A DNA stretch of 64,000 bases from Phytophthora colocasiae. Taxonomy: Eukaryota; Oomycota; Peronosporomycetes; Peronosporales; Peronosporaceae. Made by a program: the position numbers and the translations under genes. The notes beneath the pieces are model-generated. The model saw only the letters and a list, made by a program, of their open reading frames with translations, searched no databases and was not told the DNA's origin. Where the stretch lies: contig JAGKQI010000059.1 in assembly GCA_018806915.1 (NCBI GenBank), positions 1,240,001 to 1,304,000 of the forward strand. Direction: 5' to 3'. Below, piece after piece: positions 19,782-30,328 of the stretch (the first letter of the stretch is position 1; the number at the start of each line of letters is the position of its first letter).

Positions 19782-22700
19782 GCAACAATCAGATTGTGGT
19801 AGCCGTCCACTTTCTGACAGCCCTCCCCCGGTGCAGAATCATTATCAAAATGAGGCAACTGCATCACGTTCAAGGGAGAACATTTACGGCTATTTGTGTG
19901 AGCGAGGTCGTATAGCTGACGCTTCTGTATCCATGTTTATCGACAGTGGTGCTTCCTTCAACGCCATTGATCCCGATGTGGCGTCCAGTCTTGGGTTACC
20001 GATTACAACGTCAGCCGAATCAATTTCGATGAAGCTCGGTGGTGGACAACGTGTGAGTATCCCCAGAAGGACGACACGAGTGACAGTCTCGATGGAGGGA
20101 TTTCCAGTTTATGACACGGAAGTGCTGGTCATGGAAGTTCCAGAAGGGAAAAATGTGCTCCTTGGGTTTCCGTGGCTGGAAAAAGTGAATCCCGACATCA
20201 ACTGGGCAACTCGAACTGTAAGTCCTCGAGGATCAGCTACGGGGTTGAAATTACAGCCGTGCCCTCGCGCTCATAGCAGCGATGTTACGGCAGGGGTTCG
20301 TCACAGGCGACCATCTCGCCGCCGTCGAAATGACGAGACTGAAAAATTATTGTTCTATACCAAACACGACTACATGGCTGCTGGCGGAGCAACACGAGTG
20401 ATCTCCCATCGTCAGTTCCGCCGAATAAAGCTCGACGACGACTCATTTTGCTTCGCAGTCCGCATCGTGGAAGAGCAGTCTGAAAAGGCTACTCGACAAC
20501 TCCAGCAAGGATGGGATCAAATCCACGGACGGCCGGAAGAAGGAGTCCTGTTGAGATATAAGGACACCGTGTTTCGGGCTGAGCTGCCCAATGTAGCACC
20601 GCAACGGACAGTGGATGTCGAGGCCGAGGTTGAGCTCGATGATGAAGTTCCAGTGGCTCGTAAGCAGTTTCGGCTAAGCGACGAGATGAAGCAGGCCATA
20701 CGTGAGTGGACGAAAGAAATGCTGGATGCTGGAATCATACGACCATCCAAGTCACCTTACTGTGCGCCAACATTCTGCGTCAAGAAGGCGGTCAGCTGGC
20801 GAATCGTACACGACTTCAGAGGAATCAACTCGAAGCTTCGCATACCGGCCACGCCTGTGCCTCGCAAGGAGGACATCTATGATGCAATGGCGGGCGGATA
20901 CTATTTTTCTGCGATGGACTTACTCTGGGGATTCTTCCAGGTGCGACGTCGAGCGAAAGACATTCAGTACACAGCTTTCTCCACGCCCGATGGTCAGTTC
21001 GAATACCTGGTTACGCCGATGGGTCTTGCTTGTAGCCCCGCTGCCTTCAATCGGATGATGCAACGCGTTTTCAGTGACCAGAGTGCCTTCTGTCGAGCGT
21101 ACTTTGATGATTTGTTTGTTTTCACCAAGAGTGACTCACTTGAAGAACACTTAGAGGCCCTCGACAAGGTCCTCAAGCGATGCGAAGAGCAGGAGCTATA
21201 TATCAAGCTGGCAAAGTGCACATTTTGCGCCAGTGAGATTCCTTGCTTGGGTGACTACTTCGGTCGTGATGGAATTCGAATGGATCCCGACAAGGTCCGC
21301 ATCATCAAGGAGTGGCCGCAGCCTCGCACCAAACGCCAGCTTCAGTCTTTTGTCGGAACCTGCGTGTACGTGCTTAAGTACTGTGAAAACTTCGCTGGAT
21401 TAGCGGCACCACTCATGGATGCGTGTCGAGGCAGAGGAAAAAACGACAAGATTACTCTCAATCCTGAACAGGTTCAGTCATTTCAAGAGCTCAAACGACT
21501 TCTATCGGAGCCGCCAACGCTCGCGCATCCAGATAGCTCGAGACCATTTCATATTCGAATGGATGCCTCGGACTACGCTGTCGGTGGCTACCTTTATCAG
21601 TTGGATGGCGATAATAAGGAGCGTGTCATCGGATACGGAGGTCGCAAGCTCAGCACTGCTGAAAAAATGTACCCGACACGAGAGAAGGAGCTGCTGGCAG
21701 CACTACATGCTATGAGAATTTGGCGCGTATATCTTATCGACAAACCATTTTTCGTGAACACGGATCACCGTACATTGCAAAGCATCCTCGAGCAGAAAAC
21801 CTGCTCCCAGCGACTCGCACGGTGGTTGAACGAGTTGGGCTCCTACAAGCCGTTATTTCGTTGGATTCCTGGCACATCAAACATTGTGGCAGATGCTGTA
21901 TCGCGTAACCCGGCATTTCATCCGGCAGACTCGGCTCAGCATGTATCTCTCGCGAACCTGCTACAGCAACTCACGGCGAATCAAGAAGACATCACGTCCG
22001 ACAGTGCATTCTTCAACTACATGGCATCTCGTCCGACAATTTTACAGCAATGCGTTCGCTTGTATTCGACCGATTCCAGTTTTGGAGAACTCTACAAATT
22101 TCTTCGGAACCGTACAGCGGACTCCAGCACGACACCGCCGGTTGAAGTGCCTCGTACCCTGCGGGCGAATGTTGAACATTTTTTCGTCGAAGATGACATT
22201 CTTTTCTACCAGCCAACGGCCGATGATTCCCGTCGGATTTGCGTACCGGACGACGCTGACCTTAATGCAATTTTCTATGAACATCACGATTCAGCTACAT
22301 GCGGACACCCGGGATATTTGAAGACACTCCTGGCAGTCCAAGCTAAATTCTACTGGCTACGCATGGATCGAGCTACTCGTCGGTACGTGGCTTCCTGTGA
22401 GCTCTGTCAGCGGATCAAGGCCTCTCATCGAAAACGTGCCGGCCTTCTGCATCCACTTGAGACTCCCTCGAATCGATGGACAAACATCTCTATGGATTTC
22501 ATTACGGGCTTGACTAAAGATCGACGATCTGAGTGTGATGCCATTATGGTGATTGTTGACCGGCTCACGAAACGCGCGCACTTCATTTCGACAACAACAA
22601 CGTGTACTGCTACTGAGACCGCTTGTTTGTTTCGCGACCACTACCAAAAACTGCACGGCCTACCAACGAGTATTGTTTCGGATCGAGATTCCAAATTCAC

Positions 22701-23391
22701 CTCGAAGTTTTGGTCAGAGCTGATGTCGTTTCAGCAAACTCAGCAGCAACTCAGTACTGCATTTCGTCCAGATCTTGACGGTCAAACCGAGAAGACGAAC
22801 CACTTCGTTTCTGATTACCTTCGTGCATTCGTCAACGCTCGCCATAACGACTGGAATGACAAGCTGGGCCTCGCCGAATTTGCTTACAACGCACGGGTTC
22901 ACTCCAGTATTGGCATGGCACCTTTCGTCGCCGATCTCGGTTACATCCCTCGTTCCGTTGCTGACTTAACGGTATCCGTACCTCGCCACTCTCGTTCGGA
23001 CGCGTTGGCTTTTGTAGAGCATCAAAAGGTAGTTCTACAGCAGTGCAAGGACATGTTGGCGCAGTCACAGGCAACGATGAAATTTTTCCACGATCGGAAC
23101 CGGCCAACATACCAATTTGCAGAAGGTGACCAGGTGCTTCTCGACACTTCCAACCTGGACCTTCATCACCTTGGCACTACGGGCAAGCGGAAACTTGCTC
23201 CACGATTCATTGGACCGTATCCGATCCTCACGGCGACAACACCGGATACGTACAAGCTCAGCATGCCTCCCGGACTTCGTCTTCATGACGAATTTCACGT
23301 CTCCTACCTGAGGCCTTACGTGTTCGACCCAAATCCTCGGCGGCTCAATGACCTTCCAGGCCTTATCACACGCGACGGCTACGACGGTCTA
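19742..23391 (+). CDS. Element B pol: protease, RT, RNase H, integrase (5' part)
   Basis: This is a Gypsy pol open without a break from the gag overlap to the insertion of D. Protease: FIDSGASFNAIDPD at about 19940. RT: DFRGINSKLRIPATPVPRKED, FSAMDLLWGFFQV, GLACSPAAFNRMM, and catalytic AYFDDLF with YFDD at 21100-21111. RNase H: RMDASDYAVGGYL, REKELLAAL and VNTDHRTLQ all present. Integrase: HHDSATCGHPG ... CELCQRIK zinc module; catalytic residues in SMDFITGL, SDRDSKF and DGQTEKTN. It ends at RDGYDGL where D is inserted; the remaining 55 residues are at 45730-45894. No lesion is seen in the conserved motifs, so B was probably functional when D struck it. Confidence 0.93.
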
Positions 23392-24908
23392 TGTGGCAAA
23401 GTGGGTGAACACTTTTCCCGCCCAGGTGCGTATAGCGTGTCTTCCGGAAAATAAGTCCGACTGGAAAGATGTCCGGTCGGACTAACGAAAGTCAGAACCT
23501 CCAACCGGGATCCAAATGGGTATCCGGAAAGAGGGTTGGCGTGTGACCTTGTGACTACCCTCGTAGGTGTCGTTTGTCTTCGAACGCGAGGAGTTCCACC
23601 TGGATGAGTTACTTTCAAAAGCTTGACTGGATCCAGATGTAGAGTGCTAATGCACTTCCAAATGCAGTGGTTGAGTCTGAATGCAAGTGAGAGACTATTA
23701 GCAAAGCCTTCCAACAACAGATAACCAATATACAAGAGAGTTAAATGCAAATATACAGCCGCTTCTTATTCTTTCCGGCCCTTGAGCGGTGGGCACTCCA
23801 AATGCCAGTACGACGTTGGACACTCCAACCGGGACACTGGCACAATCCCGGGGTCCTTTAGCGCACCACTTCTGGCAAGTCCACTTGGACTCCCAGAAGA
23901 CAATTATCCAAATGTACCAGGAATACTATAAGCACTCCAAAATACACACACACACAAATACAGTCCAATCACACAGCAGTCAATCAATCAATTTCAGGGG
24001 TGACTACTAATAACCTCCTAAAACGCAGTTGTAATATGAAATGTACAAACCAAACGACCGTTTGGAATGTCCAACTGGAATATGAAATGGGAGGGGTCAC
24101 GCCCGGGAATCGCCGCCCGGATCACCTTCCCAACTTGGTCTTAACCTGGCGGAGATTCACGCGGCGGTGACGATAGTCGACGCGGCCTGACGCTTGTTCG
24201 CTGACTCCGAGCCCTCGACTTCGAGGCTGGTCGGCAGTGCTCACAGTGGTGGCTTATGGGAAACCTCCCGCTCTTCCACTTGCGCCCTTGGTGGCAAATT
24301 GAACTCTCTTTAATATATAACTATCCGTTGTAAAGCTAAACATGCAAAATAGACTTGGTTTCACTATAGGTAGAGGCGTGCTCATCCGGAGGCGACCTGA
24401 CACATCCGAAGAACACCGAAGAACATGGCCGAATTCCAGCTGTGCCGAACAGATCATGGTCGGTCGTCTTGGTCGGTCGGAAAACACTTGGGTCTAGTAT
24501 GGTCGGATCTTCAACGGCCGATTGTGGGTACAAATCAGGGCTAGTCCGGTTGGACTCTGGGTACAAATCAGGACTGGTCCGGTTGGACCTGTTCAATCCA
24601 AACAGCCATCTTCCACTTGGACATCCAAAAGTAACTCCAATATCTCGAAATCAGGTAACTGTCAACTGGGCAGAAGGCGGCAGTCCAGGAAATCACTTGA
24701 CTTGAGTATGTACGTCCAACCGGACATATACCACTTGGAGTCCCAACTGGAGATCTTGGACTGACTTCGCCTGGGCTCTCCGGAATCCACATTCATTTTG
24801 TCCATTCAATCCTCCTTCGCTCGCAGCGTCCCAATATAGTTCTTTCGGAGCCAATCAGAGCATAGCTGGGGTATTTACTCCGTAAAAACTGGAGCCACAT
24901 CTTCACAA
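23392..24908 (-). repeat. 3' LTR of element D (left copy)
   Basis: The LTR is 1,517 bp. About a dozen differences from 44216-45725, roughly half of them one-base indels in short homopolymers. It contains nested local inverted repeats (e.g. 23803-23809/23836-23842 around 23815-23820/23824-23829) and two copies of a roughly 30-bp unit with the words gggtacaaatcagg and tccggttggac near 24530-24590. Confidence 0.92.
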
Positions 24909-26124
24909 CCGTCCCTCTCGTCATGTGCTCTCATTGAGAAATTTACTCTCGAGGTGAAAGGACACGATGAGACGAAGTGAGGCGACATCATCCTGGACAT
25001 CCAAAACTCCCAGTCGGTCTAAACCTTCAGGTCGGTTCGGTTGGAATGCTCAGTCCAAAAAGGTCGATCAGTCCGGCGGGAGCTTTGTGTCCACGAAAAT
25101 TCAGTACAACAGAAGATCTCCTTTCTCAGCAAACTCTAACTCCGTTCTTCAACTGGCGGAGGTCGCTTCCTTTCTGCGCCCCGTCCCAAGTTACCCAATC
25201 AAGACTCAAATCAAATCCAAACGGCAGTTCGCCAATCATAACCCGATTTCCAAGCTCTTGAACGCATCGATGGCGACCCCAAGTAGCACCTCGGCGTCCG
25301 ACGCACCTGCGACAGGCGCCTCGCCTTCACGCGCATCTTCTGATGCTCCTGCAGCGACTGGCGCCGACGACGACGGTGGTGGCGGCACGGAAGTGTCTGC
25401 CGGAGCGGCTCCCGGCGGTTCCACGGCTGAGGATGACTTCAGGGAGGAGGACGACGGCAGAGGCCACGCGTCGGAGCCTCCTGCACCTGCTTTCCCAGAC
25501 ACGGCGAAGGTACCTGGCTCGCTCGTGACCATCAGAGAGGCCTCCAGCATCGGATTGTTCAAGCGCAAGGCTGTATCCACTCTCACGGTGGGGCCCGGTC
25601 ATTACACTTTGGAGGACATGAGCTCCGACGAGCGCGTCCGTATCGCTGGAGTCCCATTGGCAGATCGCCACTTGGAGCCTGGTGTCTTCGTCCAAGATGG
25701 GTATGGTGGTCTGGAGGGCATGGTCCAGCTGGAGAGTCTGTCAACTGCAGAGAAGTCCGAGTTGTTCCAGTTCTTCGATGATAAAGTGAACTTGGACTAT
25801 CGCGTGCTGGTGCCCCGAGGTCGTCCTCTGGATGGGGATGCCCTGGATTCCGAAATGAACAACCTGCTGGTCCGACGGGAAGTTGCGTCTATCCTGACGC
25901 AGTTGAACCCGAAGGTCTCGCGCGTCGCGTGTTCGGGACGGTCTCTCTCCTTCGTCGCGTCATCCAGAATACACTCACCTTCATTTCCATCACTGTTCCA
26001 TCTCGTCATAGCTCGCCATCTCGTCTCCAATTTTCACCATTCGAAAACTCCAATCTCTAACATGTCCACAGTCACTCGAACACTCCAAACGGTACAATCA
26101 AAATCAAATCAATGTCCGTCGTAA
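24909..26124 (+). CDS. Antisense ORF of element D
   Basis: An open frame on the strand opposite to D pol, just inside the 3' LTR. The frame is open from 24967, but the likely start is the ATG at 25270 (MATPSSTSASDAPATG), because element E keeps a similar start (MAAPSP) at about 28811 on the same strand. From there, up to 285 residues: an Ala/Ser/Gly/acidic disordered part (1-85), then a compact region with TIREASSIGLFKRKAVS, GPGHYTLEDMSSDERVRIAG and FFDDKVNLDYRVLVPRG (about 95-210). The last 60 residues look non-coding. It ends 57 bp from the end of pol, tail to tail, without overlap. No known domain recognised. Confidence 0.55.
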
Positions 26125-26181
26125 CAGTTCCAATAGTCACACCACCCGGACATCCAACATGCCATAAGACTTGTTGGACGT

Positions 26182-26729
26182 CTAAGCCCGGGGATGATCG
26201 TCCCCTGCCTGCATCGCTTGGAATCTCGCCCGCGCTTTTGCTCCTTGATTGAACTCATAGAGCAGGGCACCGCAGCTGAGTTGCGACACAGGTAGCCATT
26301 CTGGTTCGTCGTAACCTTTCCACTTGACCTGATACTCTCGGACCCTTTTGGAAGTTCGGGTCCGCTTGGACCATCGGAGATCCAAGATCTTTTCGACCTC
26401 ATACTCGTTGTTTCCGACATCAGGTTCCCAACTGTCTTCGGGAAGCAAGGCAGCGTCGAAATCATCGTCATCGTCCGGTTGGACTTCCACGGTTGGACGT
26501 TTCGGAAAGATGGCTCGTGGCTTCAGGCGACTGATGTGGACCCAAGGGTTGACACGGTAACCCGTGTCCTCAAACTTGAGCTTTACTCGGAAGTCATCGT
26601 GCACCTCTTCAATCCGGAAAGGTCCATGCCACATGTGAGCCAATTTTCGACTAAGTCCCGTTTGAACCTTCGGAATGTACAGCCAGACTGAATCTCCCTT
26701 TTCGAACCCGGACTGCAACCGGTAGGACA
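26182..26729 (-). CDS. Element D pol 3' end: integrase tail and chromodomain
   Basis: This continues D pol after element E, in frame across the gaca duplication. It includes GDSVWLYIPKVQTGLSRKLA (integrase C-terminal SH3-like part), WHGPFRIEEV, HISRLKPR, an acidic linker, and a chromodomain YEVEKILDLRWSKRT ... EYQVKWKGYDEPEWLPVSQL ending GDDHPRA. All the aromatic-cage type positions of a chromodomain appear present. Confidence 0.9.
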
Positions 26730-28393
26730 TGTCGCGAAGTCGGTGAAACTTTGGTCGCGGAGCAGGGGGCGTATAGTGAACCCTAGTTATACGACTACCG
26801 AAAAAGGGTTTTTCAGAGCCGTACAACGGTAGGTTGGCGTGTGGTACCTTGCGGTATCCTCGTGGGTTCGTTGTCTTCGGAAATATGACCCTCGCCGGAG
26901 TCTGAGAATGTGTTGTGAAGAGAGGTTGGGGTTCCCTTGGAGTCTGGTGTCGGTATTCAGGAAAATCCTTCCAGGAGCGTTCGGGAGTCGGAATCTCTGG
27001 AAACCAAAGTGTTTTCCAGGAGGTCGGCGGTCGAAAAGAGGTTAATATACCAGAGAAAAGTCGGAATTCGGTGTCTGAATATCACAAATCCAGAACCGAG
27101 ATACCTGACTTTCAGAGATAAACAACCAATATACAGAGTTCGAAAATATACAAATATATACAGCCGTTCTTATTCTTTCTAGGCCCTTGAACGGTGGGCT
27201 AACACTCCAGGTCAACTAGGGACTTACTACCAGACACCTGGTCTGTCTGGTATCCCTTTACGTTCGCGCACCACCCTCTAATATAGAGGGAAAATATAAA
27301 CCAATACAATCGGCTATATATAACAGTCTACCTTGCACTCTGAAAACGACTGTCTAGTTTCCAGAGCCTGTCCAAACGATCAATATGAAATGGGCTACCG
27401 CTAGAGACAAAACAAACGACCCAACTAGGATATGGAATAGGCGGGTCCTTTCAGGTCTCTACGTTACCTGATCTCCACCTAAGGGGATTGAATTTGGTGG
27501 AGATCACACGACGTACGTGATGACGTAGTGGCTTGAATACCTCTCAAGCGGACTTGTGCAGTAGCAAGCAAATTGAACTCTGTTTATCGTTTATCTTCCC
27601 CATAACTATCATATATCTCTGGTAACTCTCTTCTTCTTGTCGTCTTTTGCGTCCTTTATGCAGTCAGTCGTCATATCTCAGGTACTCTTGGTCTTTGTAT
27701 ACATCTGGTACTTTAACTTGGTCTCAGTATGCAGTCTGTGCAGCCGATCTCGATGGGTTGACAGGTAGAGACGTCATTACGGGGGATGTGCAGGTCAGTA
27801 ATCACTTGAATGCGTGACTTGAACTTGGGTTCACTTGGTTTCAGTATGGTCTTGAATCTTCGGTGGTTTCAGAGTCTGATATCACTTGGTTTTCAGAGTC
27901 TTAGTCACTCAGAGTTAGAGATACCAGAGTTTTGAGTAAGTAACCAGAGTACGGAGCACCAATGCTACAACGTACACGAAGATCTTGGGGGTTGCGCGGG
28001 TGCGCGGCGTCCAGCGTGCGATACTTGGTCTCTGCGGGTATATGTTGTGAATCCTTGAACCATCCATCGTCGCGCTGGACGGTAACGGGATGAGGTCTCT
28101 CAGAGATACGTTCTTCTGAGAGACTTTCCGCCAGAACTTAGGCACTCATCGTCGGGGAAAGTCCGGTGACCAGACAGAGTGTAGTTGACCTTCAGAGTTG
28201 TGCACACTCTGAAGTACACTTCTGGTCCTTTGGGCCCCTTTACAGTCAGGCGAAGGTTTATCCACAATCTTCCACAGATATCACACGGGTGCAGCCACGT
28301 CCCACATACTCCCTCTCCAAAACCAATTGTAACCAGGTACTTCACTGGGTAACAGCAGCATGACGCCAGAAAATCTGAAGTTACATCATGTCA
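26730..28393 (-). repeat. 3' LTR of element E (left copy)
   Basis: The LTR is 1,664 bp, tgtcgcgaag...catgtca, nearly identical to 32849-34512. It is dense in the words TCAGAG and CTCTGA and in local hairpins built from them, such as a 10-bp stem at 28095-28104/28115-28124 and a 9-bp stem at 28190-28198/28206-28214. Confidence 0.94.
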
Positions 28394-28798
28394 ACCGCCC
28401 CTCCTGGTCACGGTTCGTCAGTGATGGTACTTATCAGAACTGAGTACCATGGCCAGGCAAAATCGTCGAAGCAATCAACCGCTACTCCAGTATTCTGGAG
28501 CTCCAGAGATACTTTGAAGCAATTATTTTCGCCACACTTGATCGAACGCCACGTCTTGCAAAACCCCACAAAATCTACTGCCACCAACCTCACATCCATA
28601 GCTTCACGAAATCCCATCATAAGTCCACACAATCAATTCTGGATCCACGCAAAGTCACATGTCGACGAGAACAGGTTGGACCTCAGAATGCGTTCTCTGA
28701 AATCTCAGGCTGAAGCACACTATTTCAGACGTTGCATTCCTGAAAATCAAGTACCTGGAAGGCGCATCAACCTTGATACCGGGAAAACATTGCACGGT
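28394..28798. other. Element E 3' spacer with remnant of the antisense ORF start
   Basis: This is a short region between gag and the 3' LTR. A plus-strand frame is open through it, and near 28811 an ATG gives MAAPSP, resembling the start MATPSS of the antisense ORF of D. I read this as the 5' end of that ORF left over after one large deletion joined the antisense ORF to the middle of gag. Confidence 0.4.
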
Positions 28799-30328
28799 CT
28801 ACATTCTGAGATGGCCGCCCCTAGCCCGTTGGTGGGAACGTCGCGTTCTCAGCTGAAACTCTTGACTCGATAATCCAATTGAGGAATGTGTCGGCGGGCG
28901 CCATCCCATGTCGTATAGCACTTGGTAGACTTCGTTCGTCAAGGACTGATTCTGGTCACCACTTGGTGAAGCTGTTGAGGCACCCGAGGAAGTTTGCGCA
29001 GTGTTTCCATCACGGGTAGACTCTGAAGTCGCACTCGGAAGTCTGGAATCACCTGTCTGGTCTCTGGTATCCTGATTGGATTTCAGAGATCCCTTATGGT
29101 CTTCAGAGTTTTCAGAGGCAGAATCTTCAGAATCCACATCTCTTGTGAACTTGGGCAGGAACTGTCGCCGCAGAATAGAATTGGCTCTGAAGTCTCGGGT
29201 AATCTCTCGGTCACATGTCCTCCACACGTCTTCATCCTGCTGCAGGGCGTATTCCAAGTCTGAAATACATCGAAATCTCTGAGCTTGCAACGAGGTTTTC
29301 AGACGTGCGTCCTTGAGCTTTGTGATAAACCGTAAGACATGTTCTTCCAGACAATCGAACGACTTCCTGAAATCCATGCCTGCTTTCCCAGCAGCGGAGT
29401 TCAGACGATAGAAGAAGTCTAGCGGAGTCTCTGAAAATCTCATCTCCATCGTGAAATATCTCTCAGAATGTGGGGATCGAGGTTTGCAGTAGCGTTTTCG
29501 GAACTCTGACGACAATCTTTTCCAGTCACGTGACACGCTTTTCGGGAGCTGGTTAAACCAGTCACGTGCTGACACCTGAAGTTTTAGCTTGAGTTCTTGA
29601 ATGCATTGTCTGGAAGACCAACCTTCCTGATATGCCATATTCAGAAAACGCTCCCACCAGTGAACTCGTTGCCGACGCGTGCCTCTGGGATCAAATTCTT
29701 CGACAAACTTGGGGTTTATGACAGGTCTGAGTATTAGCAAAGTCGTTCCATCTTGTCCTCGAGACATAGTCGTCATGTTCACCGTTCCAGGGGCCATCCA
29801 GATACCAGACGACGAGCTATCCGAGTCCGAGCCTGAGTTGTCTGAGCTTTCTTCGCGGTCTGGAGGTTCTACCAACTTTTCCAACTTTGGGAAGGCATCC
29901 TCACCGTGTTCCGAGCATCTAGGACCCGTTTGGGGTGTCATAACACATCTTGGTGTCGATGTACGCCTTGTTGCTGCCTTGTTCTCGGTCAGGGGTGACG
30001 CTTGGAATGTCTGGTTCACCGTAGCGGCCGTAGTAGTGGCGCCATGCCTCTCAGCCCTTTCGTGCTTAATGATTGCCGCTCTACTTGGAGAAGGAAGTGG
30101 ACGGAAGGCCGCCGTCGTTTTAATGGGTGCAACCCTACCCCTGCTGACGACTCCTTCTGATCCCCTAACCCCAGTTGCGCCACTTCTGATTTCTGATCCG
30201 GATAGTGGGTGCATAGTTGCAACTTCAGGGTTCCCAGTGTTAAACGCCGGGGTTGCAGTTGCTGAATCAGGGTGACCGACCCTTCGCAGGCCTTGAACTT
30301 GGGACAATGTCGCGCGAAGGTTTCTCAA
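28799..30328 (-). CDS. Element E gag capsid part
   Basis: About 509 codons in the same frame as the upstream ORF1, separated from it by one TAG (30329-30331). The conserved capsid block is WWERFLNMAYQEGW ... RKRYCKPRSPHSERYFTM ... ETPLDFFYRLNSAAGKAG, parallel to RFQSMAVQGGW ... RERYCKAKTSDAERYYTM ... ETPLEFYYRLNKVADRAG in D. It stops shortly after LYDMGWRPP, the point where D goes on to its zinc knuckles. There is no ATG at the start. In D the residue aligned with the TAG is a Gln, so CAG to TAG mutation is the simplest reading; stop-codon readthrough is the alternative. Confidence 0.8.
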   Translation of the reverse strand: MRNLRATLSQVQGLRRVGHPDSATATPAFNTGNPEVATMHPLSGSEIRSGATGVRGSEGVVSRGRVAPIKTTAAFRPLPSPSRAAIIKHERAERHGATTTAATVNQTFQASPLTENKAATRRTSTPRCVMTPQTGPRCSEHGEDAFPKLEKLVEPPDREESSDNSGSDSDSSSSGIWMAPGTVNMTTMSRGQDGTTLLILRPVINPKFVEEFDPRGTRRQRVHWWERFLNMAYQEGWSSRQCIQELKLKLQVSARDWFNQLPKSVSRDWKRLSSEFRKRYCKPRSPHSERYFTMEMRFSETPLDFFYRLNSAAGKAGMDFRKSFDCLEEHVLRFITKLKDARLKTSLQAQRFRCISDLEYALQQDEDVWRTCDREITRDFRANSILRRQFLPKFTRDVDSEDSASENSEDHKGSLKSNQDTRDQTGDSRLPSATSESTRDGNTAQTSSGASTASPSGDQNQSLTNEVYQVLYDMGWRPPTHSSIGLSSQEFQLRTRRSHQRARGGHLRM

